DNA of 64,000 nucleotides from Bradyrhizobium sediminis (GCF_018736085.1 NZ_CP076134.1:3978501-4042500); one strand, 5' to 3'; positions 17,372 to 27,261 are shown, counted from the first letter of the stretch. Notes: generated by a model not told the origin, from the sequence alone. Numbers and translations: made by a program.

Positions 17372-18369
17372 CCTCAGCGCCCTTCATCGATGTCAGGAAT
17401 CTGCGCCGGACGTTCGACGTCTCGAAACCATGGCTCAACCGGGTGCTCGAAGGCGGCCATCTGGAATTCCTGAAAGCGGTCGACGGCGTCACCTTCGATA
17501 TCAAGCGCGGCGAGACTTTTGCCCTCGTCGGCGAGTCCGGCTCCGGCAAGACCACGGTCGCCCGGATGGTGGTCGGTTTGCTGCCGCCGAGCTCGGGCGA
17601 AGTGATCATCGACGGCGTCTCGATGAGCGATGCGAGGCAATTGCAGGCGCGCCAGCAGCTTCGCCGGCGCATCCAGATGATCTTCCAGGACCCCTATGCG
17701 AGCCTGAACCCGCGCTTCCGGGTCGACGCCATCGTCGCCGAGCCGATCCGCGCCTTCGACCTGATCCAGGGCGAACGCAACATCCAGGCGCGCGTCGGCG
17801 AGTTGTTAAGTCTGGTCGGCCTGCACGCCGACGACGGCTGGAAATATCCGCACGAATTTTCCGGCGGGCAGCGGCAGCGGATCGCGATCGCGCGCGCGCT
17901 GGCGTCGGAGGCCGAATTCATCGTCTGCGACGAGCCGACCTCTGCGCTCGACGTCTCCGTGCAGGCGCAGATCCTCAACCTGATGCGCGACCTGCAGGAC
18001 AAGTTCGGCCTCACCTACCTCTTCATCAGCCACAACCTCGCCGTGGTCCGGCACATGGCGAGCCGCATCGGCGTGATGTATCTCGGCCGCATCGTCGAGA
18101 TCGCGGAGGGCCGCGAACTGTTCAGCAACCCGCGCATGCCCTATACCAGAATGCTGCTGGGCGCGGTGCCGGATCTGGCGATGTCCGGCCGCCAGCGCAT
18201 TCCGGTCCAGGGCGAAATCCCCAACCCGATCGACCCGCCGCCCGGCTGCGCCTTCAACCCGCGCTGTCCGCTGGTGTTCGACCTCTGCCGCAAACAGGCC
18301 CCCGCGCTGATCGACGGCGTCGCCTGCCATGCCGTCAACAAGCCGGCCGATGCCGCCGTATCGGCCTGA
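17368..18369 (+). CDS. ABC transporter ATP-binding protein, DppF type
   Basis: A 333-residue ATPase, partner of the preceding one. Walker A is GESGSGKT, the signature is FSGGQRQR, Walker B is IVCDEPTSALD and the H-loop is ISHNLA. It carries the long N-terminal insertion before Walker A (SKPWLNRVLEGGHLEFLKAVD) and the C-terminal PPPGCAFNPRC tail typical of OppF/DppF. It ends the first transporter block; the gamma-glutamyltransferase-like gene starts 91 bases later on the same strand. Confidence 0.94.
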   Translation: MTSAPFIDVRNLRRTFDVSKPWLNRVLEGGHLEFLKAVDGVTFDIKRGETFALVGESGSGKTTVARMVVGLLPPSSGEVIIDGVSMSDARQLQARQQLRRRIQMIFQDPYASLNPRFRVDAIVAEPIRAFDLIQGERNIQARVGELLSLVGLHADDGWKYPHEFSGGQRQRIAIARALASEAEFIVCDEPTSALDVSVQAQILNLMRDLQDKFGLTYLFISHNLAVVRHMASRIGVMYLGRIVEIAEGRELFSNPRMPYTRMLLGAVPDLAMSGRQRIPVQGEIPNPIDPPPGCAFNPRCPLVFDLCRKQAPALIDGVACHAVNKPADAAVSA

Positions 18370-18460
18370 TCGCAGGCGGCAGCACTGCGTCGGACGCCGG
18401 TTGGCAGGCTGCCGTAGCTGTGATCAAGTGCGCGCGGCGTCGCCGCAATGATGGATACCC

Positions 18461-20266
18461 ATGAGCAAAATCAATCCCGATCCCTTCACCACCCGGCCGG
18501 AAATCGAAGGCACTTTCGGGGTCGTGACATCCACCCACTGGATCGCCACCGCGGTCGGGATGGCCACGCTTGAGAAGGGCGGCAATGCGTTCGACGCCGG
18601 CGTCGCCACCGCGTTCACCCTGCAGGTGGTGGAACCGCATCTGAACGGTCCGGGCGGCGACGTTCCTGTTATCGTGCACGACACCAGGCGCGGCCGCACC
18701 GAGGTGATCTGCGGCCAGGGTCCCGCTCCAGCAGGCGCCACCATCGCGCATTATCGCAGCGAGGGCCTCGAAATGGTGCCCGGCACCGGGCTGCTGGCCG
18801 CCTGTGTACCCGGCACCTTCGAATCCTGGATGCTGCTGCTGCGCGATTACGGCACGTTGCGGCTGCGCGACGTGTTGGAGCCGGCGATCGCCTACGCCCG
18901 TGACGGCTACCCGCTGGTGGAGCGGGCATCGGCAACGATCAAGACGGTCGAGCAATTGTTCAGGAAGCATTGGACCACATCGGCTGCGGTCTATCTGCCC
19001 AACAATGAAGTGCCGGTCCCCGGCACGCTCTTCACCAACAAGACGCTTTCGGAGACCTACGCCCGCATACTGAAAGAGGCCGAAAGCGCCGGCTCCGATC
19101 GCGTTGCGCAAATCGAGGCGGCGCGAAGGGCGTGGTCGCATGGCTTCGTCGCGGAAGCGATCGACAAATTCTGCCGCACGCAAGACATCATGGACGTCAG
19201 CGGCTCGCCGCATCGCGGCGTCCTGCGCGCCGACGACATGGCGCGCTGGCAGGCAACGGTCGAAGCGCCGCTGACCTACGACTATGGCCGCTACACCGTC
19301 TGCAAGCCCGGCGTCTGGAGCCAGGGCCCGGTCATGCTGCAGCAGCTTGCGCTGCTCAAGGGGTTCGAACTCGACGGGCTTGATCCCGCGGGGCCCGAAT
19401 TCATCCACCTGCAGATCGAAGCGGCGAAACTCGCCTTTGCCGACCGCGAGAAGTTTTATGGCGATCCGGACTTCAACGAAATCCCGATCTCTACATTGCT
19501 GTCGGACGCCTACAACGACGAGCGCCGCAAGCTGATCTCCAGGGATAAGGCCTCACTCGACTTCGTCCCCGGCTCGGTCGAAGGTTTTGGCTCGGTGGTC
19601 AAGCTGCGCCGGGCGGAAGGCCATCGCGAGGCAGTCGGCGCCATGGGCGCGGGCGAACCGACGGTCGGCCGCTTCGGCGAAGTGCGCGGCGACACCGTGC
19701 ATTTCGACATCATCGACCAGGCCGGCAACATGATTTCGGCGACGCCGTCCGGCGGCTGGCTGCAGTCGTCGCCGGTGATTCCCGAACTCGGCTTCTGCCT
19801 CGGTAGCCGCGCGCAGATGTTCTGGCTCGAGGAAGATCACCCGGCCGCATTGGCGCCGGGCAAGCGCCCGCGCACCACCCTCAGCCCGACCATGTGCTTG
19901 CGCGACGGCGAGCCGTACATGGCCTGGGGTTCGCCCGGCGGCGACCAGCAGGACCAGTGGACCACGCAGTTCTTCCTGCGGCACGTTCACGCCAACATGA
20001 ACCTGCAGGAAGCGATCGACGCGCCGGCCTGGCATTCCGAGCATTTCCCGATTTCGTTCTGGCCGCGCACCTCGCGGCCCGGCGTACTTGTGGTCGAGAA
20101 CCGCGTGCCGACGGCGACCGTCAATACCTTGAAGAACCGCGGCCATATCGTGGAGACCGGCCCCGACTGGTCGGAGGGCCGCCTCACCGCGGCTTCGAAG
20201 GTCGGCCGCCGCCGCCGCGCCGCTGCCAATCCGCGGGGCATGCAGGGCTACGCGGCCGGACGGTGA
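18461..20266 (+). CDS. Gamma-glutamyltransferase-family Ntn hydrolase, no signal peptide
   Basis: A 601-residue proenzyme-like protein of the GGT/cephalosporin acylase family. Such proteins cut themselves in front of a Thr that becomes the N-terminal nucleophile. Here the candidate is Thr412 in the sequence GDTVHFDIIDQAGN; the family form is TTH, so the second Thr is replaced by Val. The early GGNAFDAGVATAF and LNGPGGD motifs are present. Classical GGT is periplasmic; this one begins MSKINPDPF with no signal peptide, so it probably acts in the cytoplasm on imported amides. It lies between two peptide ABC transporters and overlaps or nearly touches the DUF1028 gene. GGT, glutaryl acylase or another amidase activity are all possible. 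Confidence 0.88.
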   Translation: MSKINPDPFTTRPEIEGTFGVVTSTHWIATAVGMATLEKGGNAFDAGVATAFTLQVVEPHLNGPGGDVPVIVHDTRRGRTEVICGQGPAPAGATIAHYRSEGLEMVPGTGLLAACVPGTFESWMLLLRDYGTLRLRDVLEPAIAYARDGYPLVERASATIKTVEQLFRKHWTTSAAVYLPNNEVPVPGTLFTNKTLSETYARILKEAESAGSDRVAQIEAARRAWSHGFVAEAIDKFCRTQDIMDVSGSPHRGVLRADDMARWQATVEAPLTYDYGRYTVCKPGVWSQGPVMLQQLALLKGFELDGLDPAGPEFIHLQIEAAKLAFADREKFYGDPDFNEIPISTLLSDAYNDERRKLISRDKASLDFVPGSVEGFGSVVKLRRAEGHREAVGAMGAGEPTVGRFGEVRGDTVHFDIIDQAGNMISATPSGGWLQSSPVIPELGFCLGSRAQMFWLEEDHPAALAPGKRPRTTLSPTMCLRDGEPYMAWGSPGGDQQDQWTTQFFLRHVHANMNLQEAIDAPAWHSEHFPISFWPRTSRPGVLVVENRVPTATVNTLKNRGHIVETGPDWSEGRLTAASKVGRRRRAAANPRGMQGYAAGR

Positions 20267-20271
20267 GTCAA

Positions 20272-20982
20272 ATGACCTGGTCAATCATCGCCCGCGACAG
20301 CGCCACCAGCCAGTTCGGCATCGCGGTGGCGACGAAATTCTTCGCCGTCGGCGCGCGCGTGCCGCATATCGCTGCCGGCATCGGCGGCGTCGCCACCCAG
20401 GCGCTGGTCAATCCCTATTACGGCATCGATGGCGTGAGGTTGCTGCGCGAGGGACGCGAGCCCCGCGAGGTCGTCGACGCCCTGATTGCGGTCGACAACG
20501 GCCGCGAGAGCCGGCAGGTTCACATCATGGATGCGAAGGGGCGTATCGCTTCCCATACCGGCCGCGATTGCGTCGACTGGTGCGGGCACGTCGCGGGTGA
20601 CGGCTTTTCGATTGCCGGCAACATGCTGGCCGGCGCCCGCGTGCTGGACGACACCGCGCAAGCCTATCTCGCCCACCAATCCCTGCCGTTCGCGGAACGC
20701 CTGATCGCGGCGATGCGCGCGGGCGAAGCCGCCGGCGGCGACAAGCGCGGCAGGCAGTCGGCGGCGCTTTTGATCCACGCCGGGGAAGAATGGTCCGCGC
20801 TCGACCTGCGCGTCGACGACCATGCCGATCCGCTGGCCGAGCTCGAGCGGCTGGAAGCGGTTAGCCGCGAGCGCTGGGTGCATTTTCGCCCGTTCCTCCC
20901 CACCCGCGAGAATCCCGCCGGGATCACTGATCGCGCGACCATCGACGCCGGGATCGAAGCGGCGATTGCAGGCCGGAAATGA
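20272..20982 (+). CDS. DUF1028 family protein (Ntn-hydrolase-like)
   Basis: A 236-residue protein starting MTWSIIARDSATSQFGIAVATKFFAVGA-type (TWSIIARD, GIAVATKF). This is the recognisable start of DUF1028, predicted to have an Ntn-hydrolase fold and of unknown activity. The middle has ALVNPYYGIDG and the typical CVDWCGHVAGDGFSIAGNML region. ATG 20272 lies 5 bases after the upstream stop; GTG 20263 would overlap it as GTGA and is also possible. The stop overlaps the next ATPase start as ATGA. Its place between a GGT-like enzyme and an importer suggests it processes an imported amide or peptide. Confidence 0.87.
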   Translation: MTWSIIARDSATSQFGIAVATKFFAVGARVPHIAAGIGGVATQALVNPYYGIDGVRLLREGREPREVVDALIAVDNGRESRQVHIMDAKGRIASHTGRDCVDWCGHVAGDGFSIAGNMLAGARVLDDTAQAYLAHQSLPFAERLIAAMRAGEAAGGDKRGRQSAALLIHAGEEWSALDLRVDDHADPLAELERLEAVSRERWVHFRPFLPTRENPAGITDRATIDAGIEAAIAGRK

Positions 20983-21968
20983 CCGAGGACCCGCTGATCG
21001 AAATCAGGGATTTGCGGGTCATTTTCCATGGCGACGGCGGCCGCACCACCCACGCTGTCGACCGCGTCGACCTTGACGTCGCCAATGGCGCGACGCTCGG
21101 CCTGGTCGGCGAATCCGGCTGCGGCAAGAGCGTCACCTCGCTCGCGATCATGGGCCTGTTGTCGAAACACTCGGCCGAGGTCTCGGGCTCGATCCGCTTC
21201 GACGGCTTCGATCTGCTCGACGTGCCTGACCAGACCCTGCGCGATCTGCGCGGCAATCGCCTCGCAATGATCTTTCAGGAGCCGATGACCTCGCTCAATC
21301 CGAGCTTCACCATCGGCGACCAGATCATCGAGACCATCCTGCGCCATCGCGGCGGATCGCGGCGTCAGGCCCGCGAGCGCGCCATCGAACTGCTCCGCCG
21401 GGTTCACATTCCTTCGCCGGAACGCCGCATCGACGAATATCCGCACAAGCTTTCGGGCGGCATGCGCCAGCGCGTTATGATCGCGATGGCGCTGGCCTGC
21501 GATCCCCGGCTTCTGATCGCCGACGAGCCGACCACCGCCCTCGACGTCACCTTGCAGGCGCAGATCCTGGATCTGATGCGGGAATTGAAGGCGGCGAGCG
21601 GGGCTGCGATCATCCTGATCACCCACGATCTCGGTGTGGTTGCCGAAGTCTGCGACGAGGTCGCGGTGATGTATGCCGGCGAGATCGTCGAGCGCGCCCC
21701 GGTCGATGAGCTGTTCGCCAGTCCGCAGCACCCCTACACCGTCGGCCTGCTCGGCTCGATCCCGCGGCTCGACCGCCGCGCGTCGCATCTCGCCACCATC
21801 GAGGGCATGGTTCCGAACATGGCGAACCCGCCGTCCGGCTGCCGCTTCGCCGCGCGCTGTCCGTTCGCCGTCGAAGGCTGCATGGCGGCGCCGCCGCCGA
21901 TGGTCGCGGTGAGCCATTCGCACTGGTCGCGCTGCATCAGGACGCCGCTGGAGGGCCTGGTGTCATGA
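20979..21968 (+). CDS. ABC transporter ATP-binding protein, DppD type (second transporter)
   Basis: A 329-residue ATPase with Walker A GESGCGKS, signature LSGGMRQR, Walker [13 protein letters not shown]-loop ITHDLG and the Cys-bearing C-terminal extension [11 protein letters not shown]. It starts inside the stop codon of the DUF1028 gene and its own stop overlaps the next ATPase start as ATGA. The second transporter is therefore arranged ATPase-ATPase-binding protein-permease-permease, unlike the first, which starts with the binding protein. Confidence 0.94.
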   Translation: MTEDPLIEIRDLRVIFHGDGGRTTHAVDRVDLDVANGATLGLVGESGCGKSVTSLAIMGLLSKHSAEVSGSIRFDGFDLLDVPDQTLRDLRGNRLAMIFQEPMTSLNPSFTIGDQIIETILRHRGGSRRQARERAIELLRRVHIPSPERRIDEYPHKLSGGMRQRVMIAMALACDPRLLIADEPTTALDVTLQAQILDLMRELKAASGAAIILITHDLGVVAEVCDEVAVMYAGEIVERAPVDELFASPQHPYTVGLLGSIPRLDRRASHLATIEGMVPNMANPPSGCRFAARCPFAVEGCMAAPPPMVAVSHSHWSRCIRTPLEGLVS

Positions 21969-23077
21969 CCGCCCTGCTCGAGGTCGAAGGTCTGGTAAAA
22001 CATTTCGTCGCCGACCGGTCGCTGCTTGGACGGCCGACCGCTTGGATCAAGGCGGTCGACGGCGTCAGCTTCCGCGTCGAAGCCGGCAAGACGCTGGCAC
22101 TGGTCGGCGAATCCGGTTGCGGCAAGTCCACCGTGAGCCGGCTGGTATTGCGATTAATCGAGCCGGACGCCGGCAGCATCCGCTTCGAGGGCCGCGACCT
22201 GCTGGCGCTGGACGCCGACCAGTTGCGCGCTTTCCGCCGGGACGCGCAGATCATCTTCCAGGATCCCTATGCCTCGCTCAATCCGCGCATGACTGTCAGC
22301 CAGATCCTGACTGAACCGCTGGCGCTGCATGATCTGGTGCCCTCCGCACGCCGCCGCGAACGGGTCGAGGAACTGCTGCGGCTGGTGGGCCTCGAGCCCC
22401 GCTTCGCACGCCGCTATCCGCACGAGTTTTCCGGCGGCCAGCGCCAGCGCATCGCGATCGCCCGGGCGCTGGCGGTCGAGCCCAGGCTGATCATCTGCGA
22501 CGAGCCGGTATCGGCGCTCGACGTCTCGATCCGCTCGCAAATTCTCAATCTGCTGCGCGACCTGCAGGACCGGCTCGGCCTCGCCTACATCTTCGTCAGC
22601 CACGACCTTGCGGTGGTGAAACACATCGCCGACCGCGTCGCGGTGATGAATCTCGGCGTGATCGTCGAGACCGCGGACGCGCAGGCGCTGTTTGCGGCCC
22701 CTCGCCACCCCTACAGCCGGGCGCTGCTGTCGGCGATCCCGGTGCCGAAACCGCGGGCCAAGCGCGCCCGCATCCTGCTGCAGGGGGAGATGCCGAGCGC
22801 GCTCGATCCGCCCCCGGGCTGCCGCTTCCACACCCGCTGCCCCTACGTGGTCGAGCGCTGCCGCGTCGAGCCGCCGCAACTGCTCGCCGACGGCGCCGGC
22901 CATTTCACCGCCTGCCACCGCACGGCGGAACTGCCGCCGGCCGATGCCGTGGTCCCCGCCGACGGCGGGTTTTCGCCGGCGCTGGAACGCCTGGTGGCGG
23001 CATTCAGCGGCGGCACGGAAGGTGCAGGCGTCTCCGGGGTTGCTATAGTCGGGGCTGCGCCGCCGGCACCAGTTTGA
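21965..23077 (+). CDS. ABC transporter ATP-binding protein, DppF type (second transporter)
   Basis: A 370-residue ATPase with Walker A GESGCGKS, signature FSGGQRQR and H-loop VSHDLA. Walker B continues [10 protein letters not shown], with Val where Thr is usual in this family. The C-terminal [11 protein letters not shown] tail is followed by an extra 50 residues or so, rich in Ala, Gly, Pro and Val, that have no counterpart in the first DppF-type protein. The binding-protein gene begins 26 bases downstream, with no clear terminator between. Confidence 0.92.
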   Translation: MTALLEVEGLVKHFVADRSLLGRPTAWIKAVDGVSFRVEAGKTLALVGESGCGKSTVSRLVLRLIEPDAGSIRFEGRDLLALDADQLRAFRRDAQIIFQDPYASLNPRMTVSQILTEPLALHDLVPSARRRERVEELLRLVGLEPRFARRYPHEFSGGQRQRIAIARALAVEPRLIICDEPVSALDVSIRSQILNLLRDLQDRLGLAYIFVSHDLAVVKHIADRVAVMNLGVIVETADAQALFAAPRHPYSRALLSAIPVPKPRAKRARILLQGEMPSALDPPPGCRFHTRCPYVVERCRVEPPQLLADGAGHFTACHRTAELPPADAVVPADGGFSPALERLVAAFSGGTEGAGVSGVAIVGAAPPAPV

Positions 23078-23103
23078 ATTCGTCAGAGATGGAGACCAGT
23101 ACG

Positions 23104-24615
23104 ATGAGAATCCTGCGTTTGGCGGCCGCTTCGGCGGCGTTGTTGCTGTCGCTGGTGGCGGGCGTTCAGGCCCAGACCACGCTGCGCATCGGCCTGGCCG
23201 AAGATCCCGACATTCTCGATCCGACGCTGGCGCGGACCTATGTCGGCCGCATCGTGTTCGCGTCGTTTTGCGACAAGCTGTTCGACATCGACGAAAAGCT
23301 CAACATCGCGCCGCAGCTCGCGCTGTCGCACGAGACCTCCACCGACGGCAAGGAGGTCACGATCAAGCTGCGGCCGGGCGTCAAATTCCACGACGGCGAA
23401 CCGTTCGACGCCGAGGCGGCGAAATTCTCGCTCGACCGCCACCTCACCCTGCCGAGCTCGTTCCGCAAGCCGGAGCTGGCCCAGCTCAACCATGTCGACG
23501 TCGTCGATCCCCTCACCATCAAGCTGGTGCTGAAGGCGCCGTTCTCGCCGCTGATCGCCCAGCTCACCGATCGCGCCGGGATGATGGTGTCGCCCAGGGC
23601 GGCCAGGGAAGCCGGCGACAAGTTCGGATTGAAACCGGTCTGCGCCGGCCCCTACAAATTCGTCGAACGCGTGCAGCAGGACCGCATCGTGTTCGAGAAG
23701 TTCGCCGACTACTGGGACAAGGACAAGATTTTCATCGACCGCATCGTCTACCTGCCGCTGGTGGATGCCACGGTCCGCCTCGCCAACCTCAAGTCCGGCG
23801 GGCTCGACCTGATCGAACGCCTGCTGGCCACCGACCTCAAGGAGGTGCAGGCGGACCCGAAGCTGAAGCTGTCGACCGCGATCGAGCTCGGCTATCAGGG
23901 CGTGACGCTGAACATCGGCAAGGACAAGGCCAAGGGGCCGCTCAGCCAATCCGCCAAGGTGCGCCAGGCGCTCGACCTCTCGATCGATCGCGAGGCGATC
24001 AACCAGGTCGTGTTCAACGGCGAGTTCAAACCTGGCAATCAATGGGTCAATCCGGATCATCCCTATTACCAGAAGGCTTTCCCGGTCCGACCCCGCAACA
24101 TCGCCAAGGCCAAGGCGCTGATCAAGGAAGCCGGCGTCGCCGCGCCGATCCCCGTCGATTTCATGGTGCCGAAGGGCGCCGAAACCGAAGCTGTCGCGCA
24201 GGTGATCCAGTCGATGGCGGCGGAAGCCGGCTTCGACATGAAGATCAGGGTCACCGAATTCGCGACCTCGCTGAAGCAGGCCGAGGCCGGCGAATACCAG
24301 GCCTTCATGCTGGCATGGAGCGGACGGATCGATCCGGACGGAAATTCCTACGTCTTCCTGAAGACCGGCGCGCCGCAAAATTACAGCGCCTGGTCCAATC
24401 CCGATGCCGACAAGGCGCTCGACGACGCCCGCCTCGTCACCGATCAGGCGCAGCGCAAGGCTATCTATGAAAAGCTGACCAAGCTCGCGCTCGACGAAGA
24501 GCCGCTGCTCTACATCTACCACCGCAGGATCTTGATCGCACACAGCATCAGGCTCGAGGGCTACAAACAGATGCCGGACGGTCTGGTGCGCGTGATCGGG
24601 CTGAAGCTGAAGTGA
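23104..24615 (+). CDS. ABC transporter substrate-binding protein (second transporter)
   Basis: A 503-residue periplasmic SBP family 5 protein. ATG 23104 gives a clean Sec signal peptide (MRILRLAAASAALLLSLVAG, cut near VQAQ|TTL); the frame opens earlier only with TTG. Family motifs include VKFHDGEPFDAEAAKFSLDR (read in parts: KFHDGEPFDA) and PVCAGPYKF. Segments such as RTYVGRIVFASFCDKL and GRIDPDGN resemble binding proteins annotated for glutathione or D,D-dipeptides. The ligand may differ from that of the first system. It precedes the permease pair by 28 bases. Confidence 0.92.
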   Translation: MRILRLAAASAALLLSLVAGVQAQTTLRIGLAEDPDILDPTLARTYVGRIVFASFCDKLFDIDEKLNIAPQLALSHETSTDGKEVTIKLRPGVKFHDGEPFDAEAAKFSLDRHLTLPSSFRKPELAQLNHVDVVDPLTIKLVLKAPFSPLIAQLTDRAGMMVSPRAAREAGDKFGLKPVCAGPYKFVERVQQDRIVFEKFADYWDKDKIFIDRIVYLPLVDATVRLANLKSGGLDLIERLLATDLKEVQADPKLKLSTAIELGYQGVTLNIGKDKAKGPLSQSAKVRQALDLSIDREAINQVVFNGEFKPGNQWVNPDHPYYQKAFPVRPRNIAKAKALIKEAGVAAPIPVDFMVPKGAETEAVAQVIQSMAAEAGFDMKIRVTEFATSLKQAEAGEYQAFMLAWSGRIDPDGNSYVFLKTGAPQNYSAWSNPDADKALDDARLVTDQAQRKAIYEKLTKLALDEEPLLYIYHRRILIAHSIRLEGYKQMPDGLVRVIGLKLK

Positions 24616-24643
24616 GAGCAACCGCGCCCGGAAAACAAAGCCC

Positions 24644-25585
24644 ATGCTGAACTTCCTCGGCAAGCGCATCCTGCAGCTGATCCCGACGCTGTTCTTCGTG
24701 TCGATCCTGATCTTCTCGCTGCAGCAATTGCTGCCGGGGGATCCGGCGCTGGTGATGGCCGGCGAGGAACGCGACCCCAACGTGATCGCACAGATCCGCG
24801 CGCAGTACCGGCTCGATCAGCCGGTCCCGGTGCAGTATGTCTACTGGGTCAAGGGCGTGCTGTCGGGCGACTTCGGCGAGTCCCTGCGCATCAAGGTGCC
24901 AGTGCTCAGCCTGATCAGGCAGAAGCTTCCGGTGACGCTGCAACTGGCATCGATGGCGATCGTGATCGCCTTTTTGATCGGCATTCCCGCCGGGATCGTG
25001 TCGGCGGTCAAGAAGGGCACGGCCTGGGACTACGGCGCCAATCTGTTCGCGCTGTGGGGCATTTCGACGCCGAATTTCTGGCTCGGCATCATGCTGATCT
25101 TTCTGTTCTCGATCGAACTCGGCTGGCTGCCGGCCTCCGGCTATGTGTCGCTGTCCGAAAACTGGCGCGCCAGCCTCGCCTCCACCATCATGCCGGCCTT
25201 CGTGCTCGGCAACGCCATCGCCGCGATCCTGATGCGGCACACCCGCAGCGCCATGCTGCAGGTGCTGGAAAGCGATTATGTCCGCACCGCCCGCGCCAAG
25301 GGCCTTTCCGAGCGCTCGGTGATCCTCAAGCACGCCATGCGCAACGCGCTGACGCCGGTGATCACGCTCGGCGCGTTGGAACTCGGCACGCTGCTGTCGG
25401 GCGCGGTGCTCACCGAGCAGATTTTTTCCATACCCGGCTTCGGCAAGCTGATCGTCGACGCCGTGTTCAACCGCGATTACGCCGTCGTGCAGGGCGTCGT
25501 CCTGGTAACGGCGACCATCTACATCACGCTGAACCTGATCGCCGACATCGCCTATATCCTCGTCAATCCGCGGCTGAGGGCATGA
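24644..25585 (+). CDS. ABC transporter permease, DppB type (second transporter)
   Basis: A 313-residue inner-membrane permease with about six membrane segments, starting LGKRILQLIPTLFFVSILIF. The QLLPGDPALVMAGEE segment and the EAA loop ESDYVRTARAKGLSE are typical. Its stop overlaps the next gene (ATGA at 25582), so the two permeases are translationally coupled. GGAAAA precedes the ATG. Confidence 0.93.
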   Translation: MLNFLGKRILQLIPTLFFVSILIFSLQQLLPGDPALVMAGEERDPNVIAQIRAQYRLDQPVPVQYVYWVKGVLSGDFGESLRIKVPVLSLIRQKLPVTLQLASMAIVIAFLIGIPAGIVSAVKKGTAWDYGANLFALWGISTPNFWLGIMLIFLFSIELGWLPASGYVSLSENWRASLASTIMPAFVLGNAIAAILMRHTRSAMLQVLESDYVRTARAKGLSERSVILKHAMRNALTPVITLGALELGTLLSGAVLTEQIFSIPGFGKLIVDAVFNRDYAVVQGVVLVTATIYITLNLIADIAYILVNPRLRA

Positions 25586-26475
25586 GCCGCATGACCGACG
25601 CAACACTCGGCGCCATCCCCATCGCCTCCGACGAGCTGGAAAGTCCGGCACGGCGCGCGCTACGCCGGCTGTTCCGGCGCAAGGGCGCGGTGGTCGGGCT
25701 CGCCGTGATCGCAGCCTTCATCGTGCTCGCGGTGTTCGCGCCCTGGATCGTGCCCTATGATCCGATCGCGACCAGCTGGACGGCCGTGCGCAAGGCACCC
25801 TCGGCGCTGCACTGGTTCGGCACCGACGACCTCGGCCGCGACATCTTCTCCCGCGTGATCCATGGCGCGCGCGCCTCGCTGATGGCGGGCGCGATCTCGG
25901 TCGGCATCGCGCTCGGAATCGGCGTTCCCTTCGGGCTGCTGTCGGGCTATCGCGGCGGCTTCATCGACGGCCTGATCAGCCGGATCACCGACGCCATGCT
26001 GGCCTGCCCGTTCCTGATCCTCGCCATTGCGCTGGCGGCGTTTCTCGGCCCGAGCCTCGGCAACGCCATGATCGCGATCGGCATTTCGACGACACCCATC
26101 TTCGTGCGCCTGACCCGCGGCCAGGTCCTGAGCGTCAAGGTCGAGGACTATGTCGAGGCCGCCCGCGCGATGGGCAATCCGCGCTGGCGGATCGCGCTGT
26201 TCCACATCCTTCCGAACATCATGCCGGCGCTGCTGGTGCAGGCGACATTGTCGATCGCCGCCGCCATTATAGCGGAAGCCGCACTGTCGTTCCTCGGACT
26301 CGGCCAGCAGCCGCCGGCGCCGTCCTGGGGCAGCATGCTGAATTCAGCGCAGCGCTTCCTGACCAATGCGCCGTGGATGGCGCTGTGGCCGGGACTGGCG
26401 ATCTTCCTGGTGGTACTGTCGTTCAACCTGGTCGGCGACGGCCTGCGCGACGCGCTCGACCCACGGGAGAGATAA
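25582..26475 (+). CDS. ABC transporter permease, DppC type (second transporter)
   Basis: A 297-residue partner permease with the conserved FGTDDLGRDIFSRVIHGAR segment after the first periplasmic loop, the EAA loop VEDYVEAARAMGNP and the C-terminal NLVGDGLRDALDPR end found in nearly all DppC-type proteins. ATG 25582 overlaps the previous stop; ATG 25591 is an alternative. It ends the second transporter and converges with the RidA-like gene, with only 42 bases between stops and no strong terminator in them. Confidence 0.93.
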   Translation: MSRMTDATLGAIPIASDELESPARRALRRLFRRKGAVVGLAVIAAFIVLAVFAPWIVPYDPIATSWTAVRKAPSALHWFGTDDLGRDIFSRVIHGARASLMAGAISVGIALGIGVPFGLLSGYRGGFIDGLISRITDAMLACPFLILAIALAAFLGPSLGNAMIAIGISTTPIFVRLTRGQVLSVKVEDYVEAARAMGNPRWRIALFHILPNIMPALLVQATLSIAAAIIAEAALSFLGLGQQPPAPSWGSMLNSAQRFLTNAPWMALWPGLAIFLVVLSFNLVGDGLRDALDPRER

Positions 26476-26517
26476 TTGCCGACCGGGAGAGGTGAAAGCC
26501 CGTGCCCTTGCAGGCGG

Positions 26518-27261
26518 CTAAATCACGATCTCCCGCATCACGCGGCGGCAGTCCATCTCGTATTCGAGGTCGACCACCGGCGGCCTGGCAAAGTGCCAGA
26601 TCAGGCCGGAGCGCATCACGCCGCGGCGGACCAGTTCGTCAGCGATCACCGGATGGAAGTCGTGCACGGTGTAAGCCTGTGCTGCGGTGGTGTCCTTCCA
26701 GCCGAACCCGAAGGCGGCGAGTCGGCTCTCCATCGATCCCACGGTGAAGCGGACTTTTTCCTTCAAGCCATCCGGGCTGAGGTCACGGTAGCGCACGGTG
26801 CGTTCGGAATAGGTTCCGGGCCCGTCGCGCGATTCGGCGCCGCCGGCGATGACGAAGGTCGGCGTGGTTGTCTTGCTCGGGCGCGTGAAGGAGAAGGCAT
26901 AGAATGACGGCTCGGCCGGCGGATCGATTTCCGGACAGACATTGCTGCGCGCCACCGGATTGGTTGACCCGTCGAACAGACCCCACTCCCCCAGCGTCTT
27001 GACATAGTGCTGGTTGAATTTCAGGAATCCGTCTTCGGTAAATGCCGCCGGCGAGCGCAACTCGCAGGCGCAAAACGATGTCAGCGGCCTTCCCGCCGCC
27101 TCGATATACTTTTTGATCAGCGCAAAGCCTTCGGCCAGCGGCGGCATCTTGTCGAAGCGCACGCGCTCGACCTCAAAGCCGGGGTTGGCCGCGGCGCCGC
27201 TCGAATATTGAAACACCGCCGGAATGAACCGGTAATTGCCGGCCGGAAAGTCACGCGTCAT
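26518..27261 (-). CDS. RidA/YjgF-like protein of unknown function
   Basis: A 247-residue soluble protein. The segment FNQHYVKTLGEWGLFDG, then NPVARSNVCPEIDPPAEPSFYAFSF, reads like the Rid fold with its Arg-Cys region, but the protein is twice the usual 130-residue RidA length. I think it belongs to the group annotated as 2-aminomuconate-type deaminase (CnbZ-like), which I cannot verify. RidA proteins hydrolyse reactive enamine or imine products of amino acid metabolism. That would fit an amino-acid-oxidising neighbourhood with the DadA-like gene 14 kb away. It is single on the minus strand between the ABC block and the RND operon. Confidence 0.6.
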   Translation of the reverse strand: MTRDFPAGNYRFIPAVFQYSSGAAANPGFEVERVRFDKMPPLAEGFALIKKYIEAAGRPLTSFCACELRSPAAFTEDGFLKFNQHYVKTLGEWGLFDGSTNPVARSNVCPEIDPPAEPSFYAFSFTRPSKTTTPTFVIAGGAESRDGPGTYSERTVRYRDLSPDGLKEKVRFTVGSMESRLAAFGFGWKDTTAAQAYTVHDFHPVIADELVRRGVMRSGLIWHFARPPVVDLEYEMDCRRVMREIVI

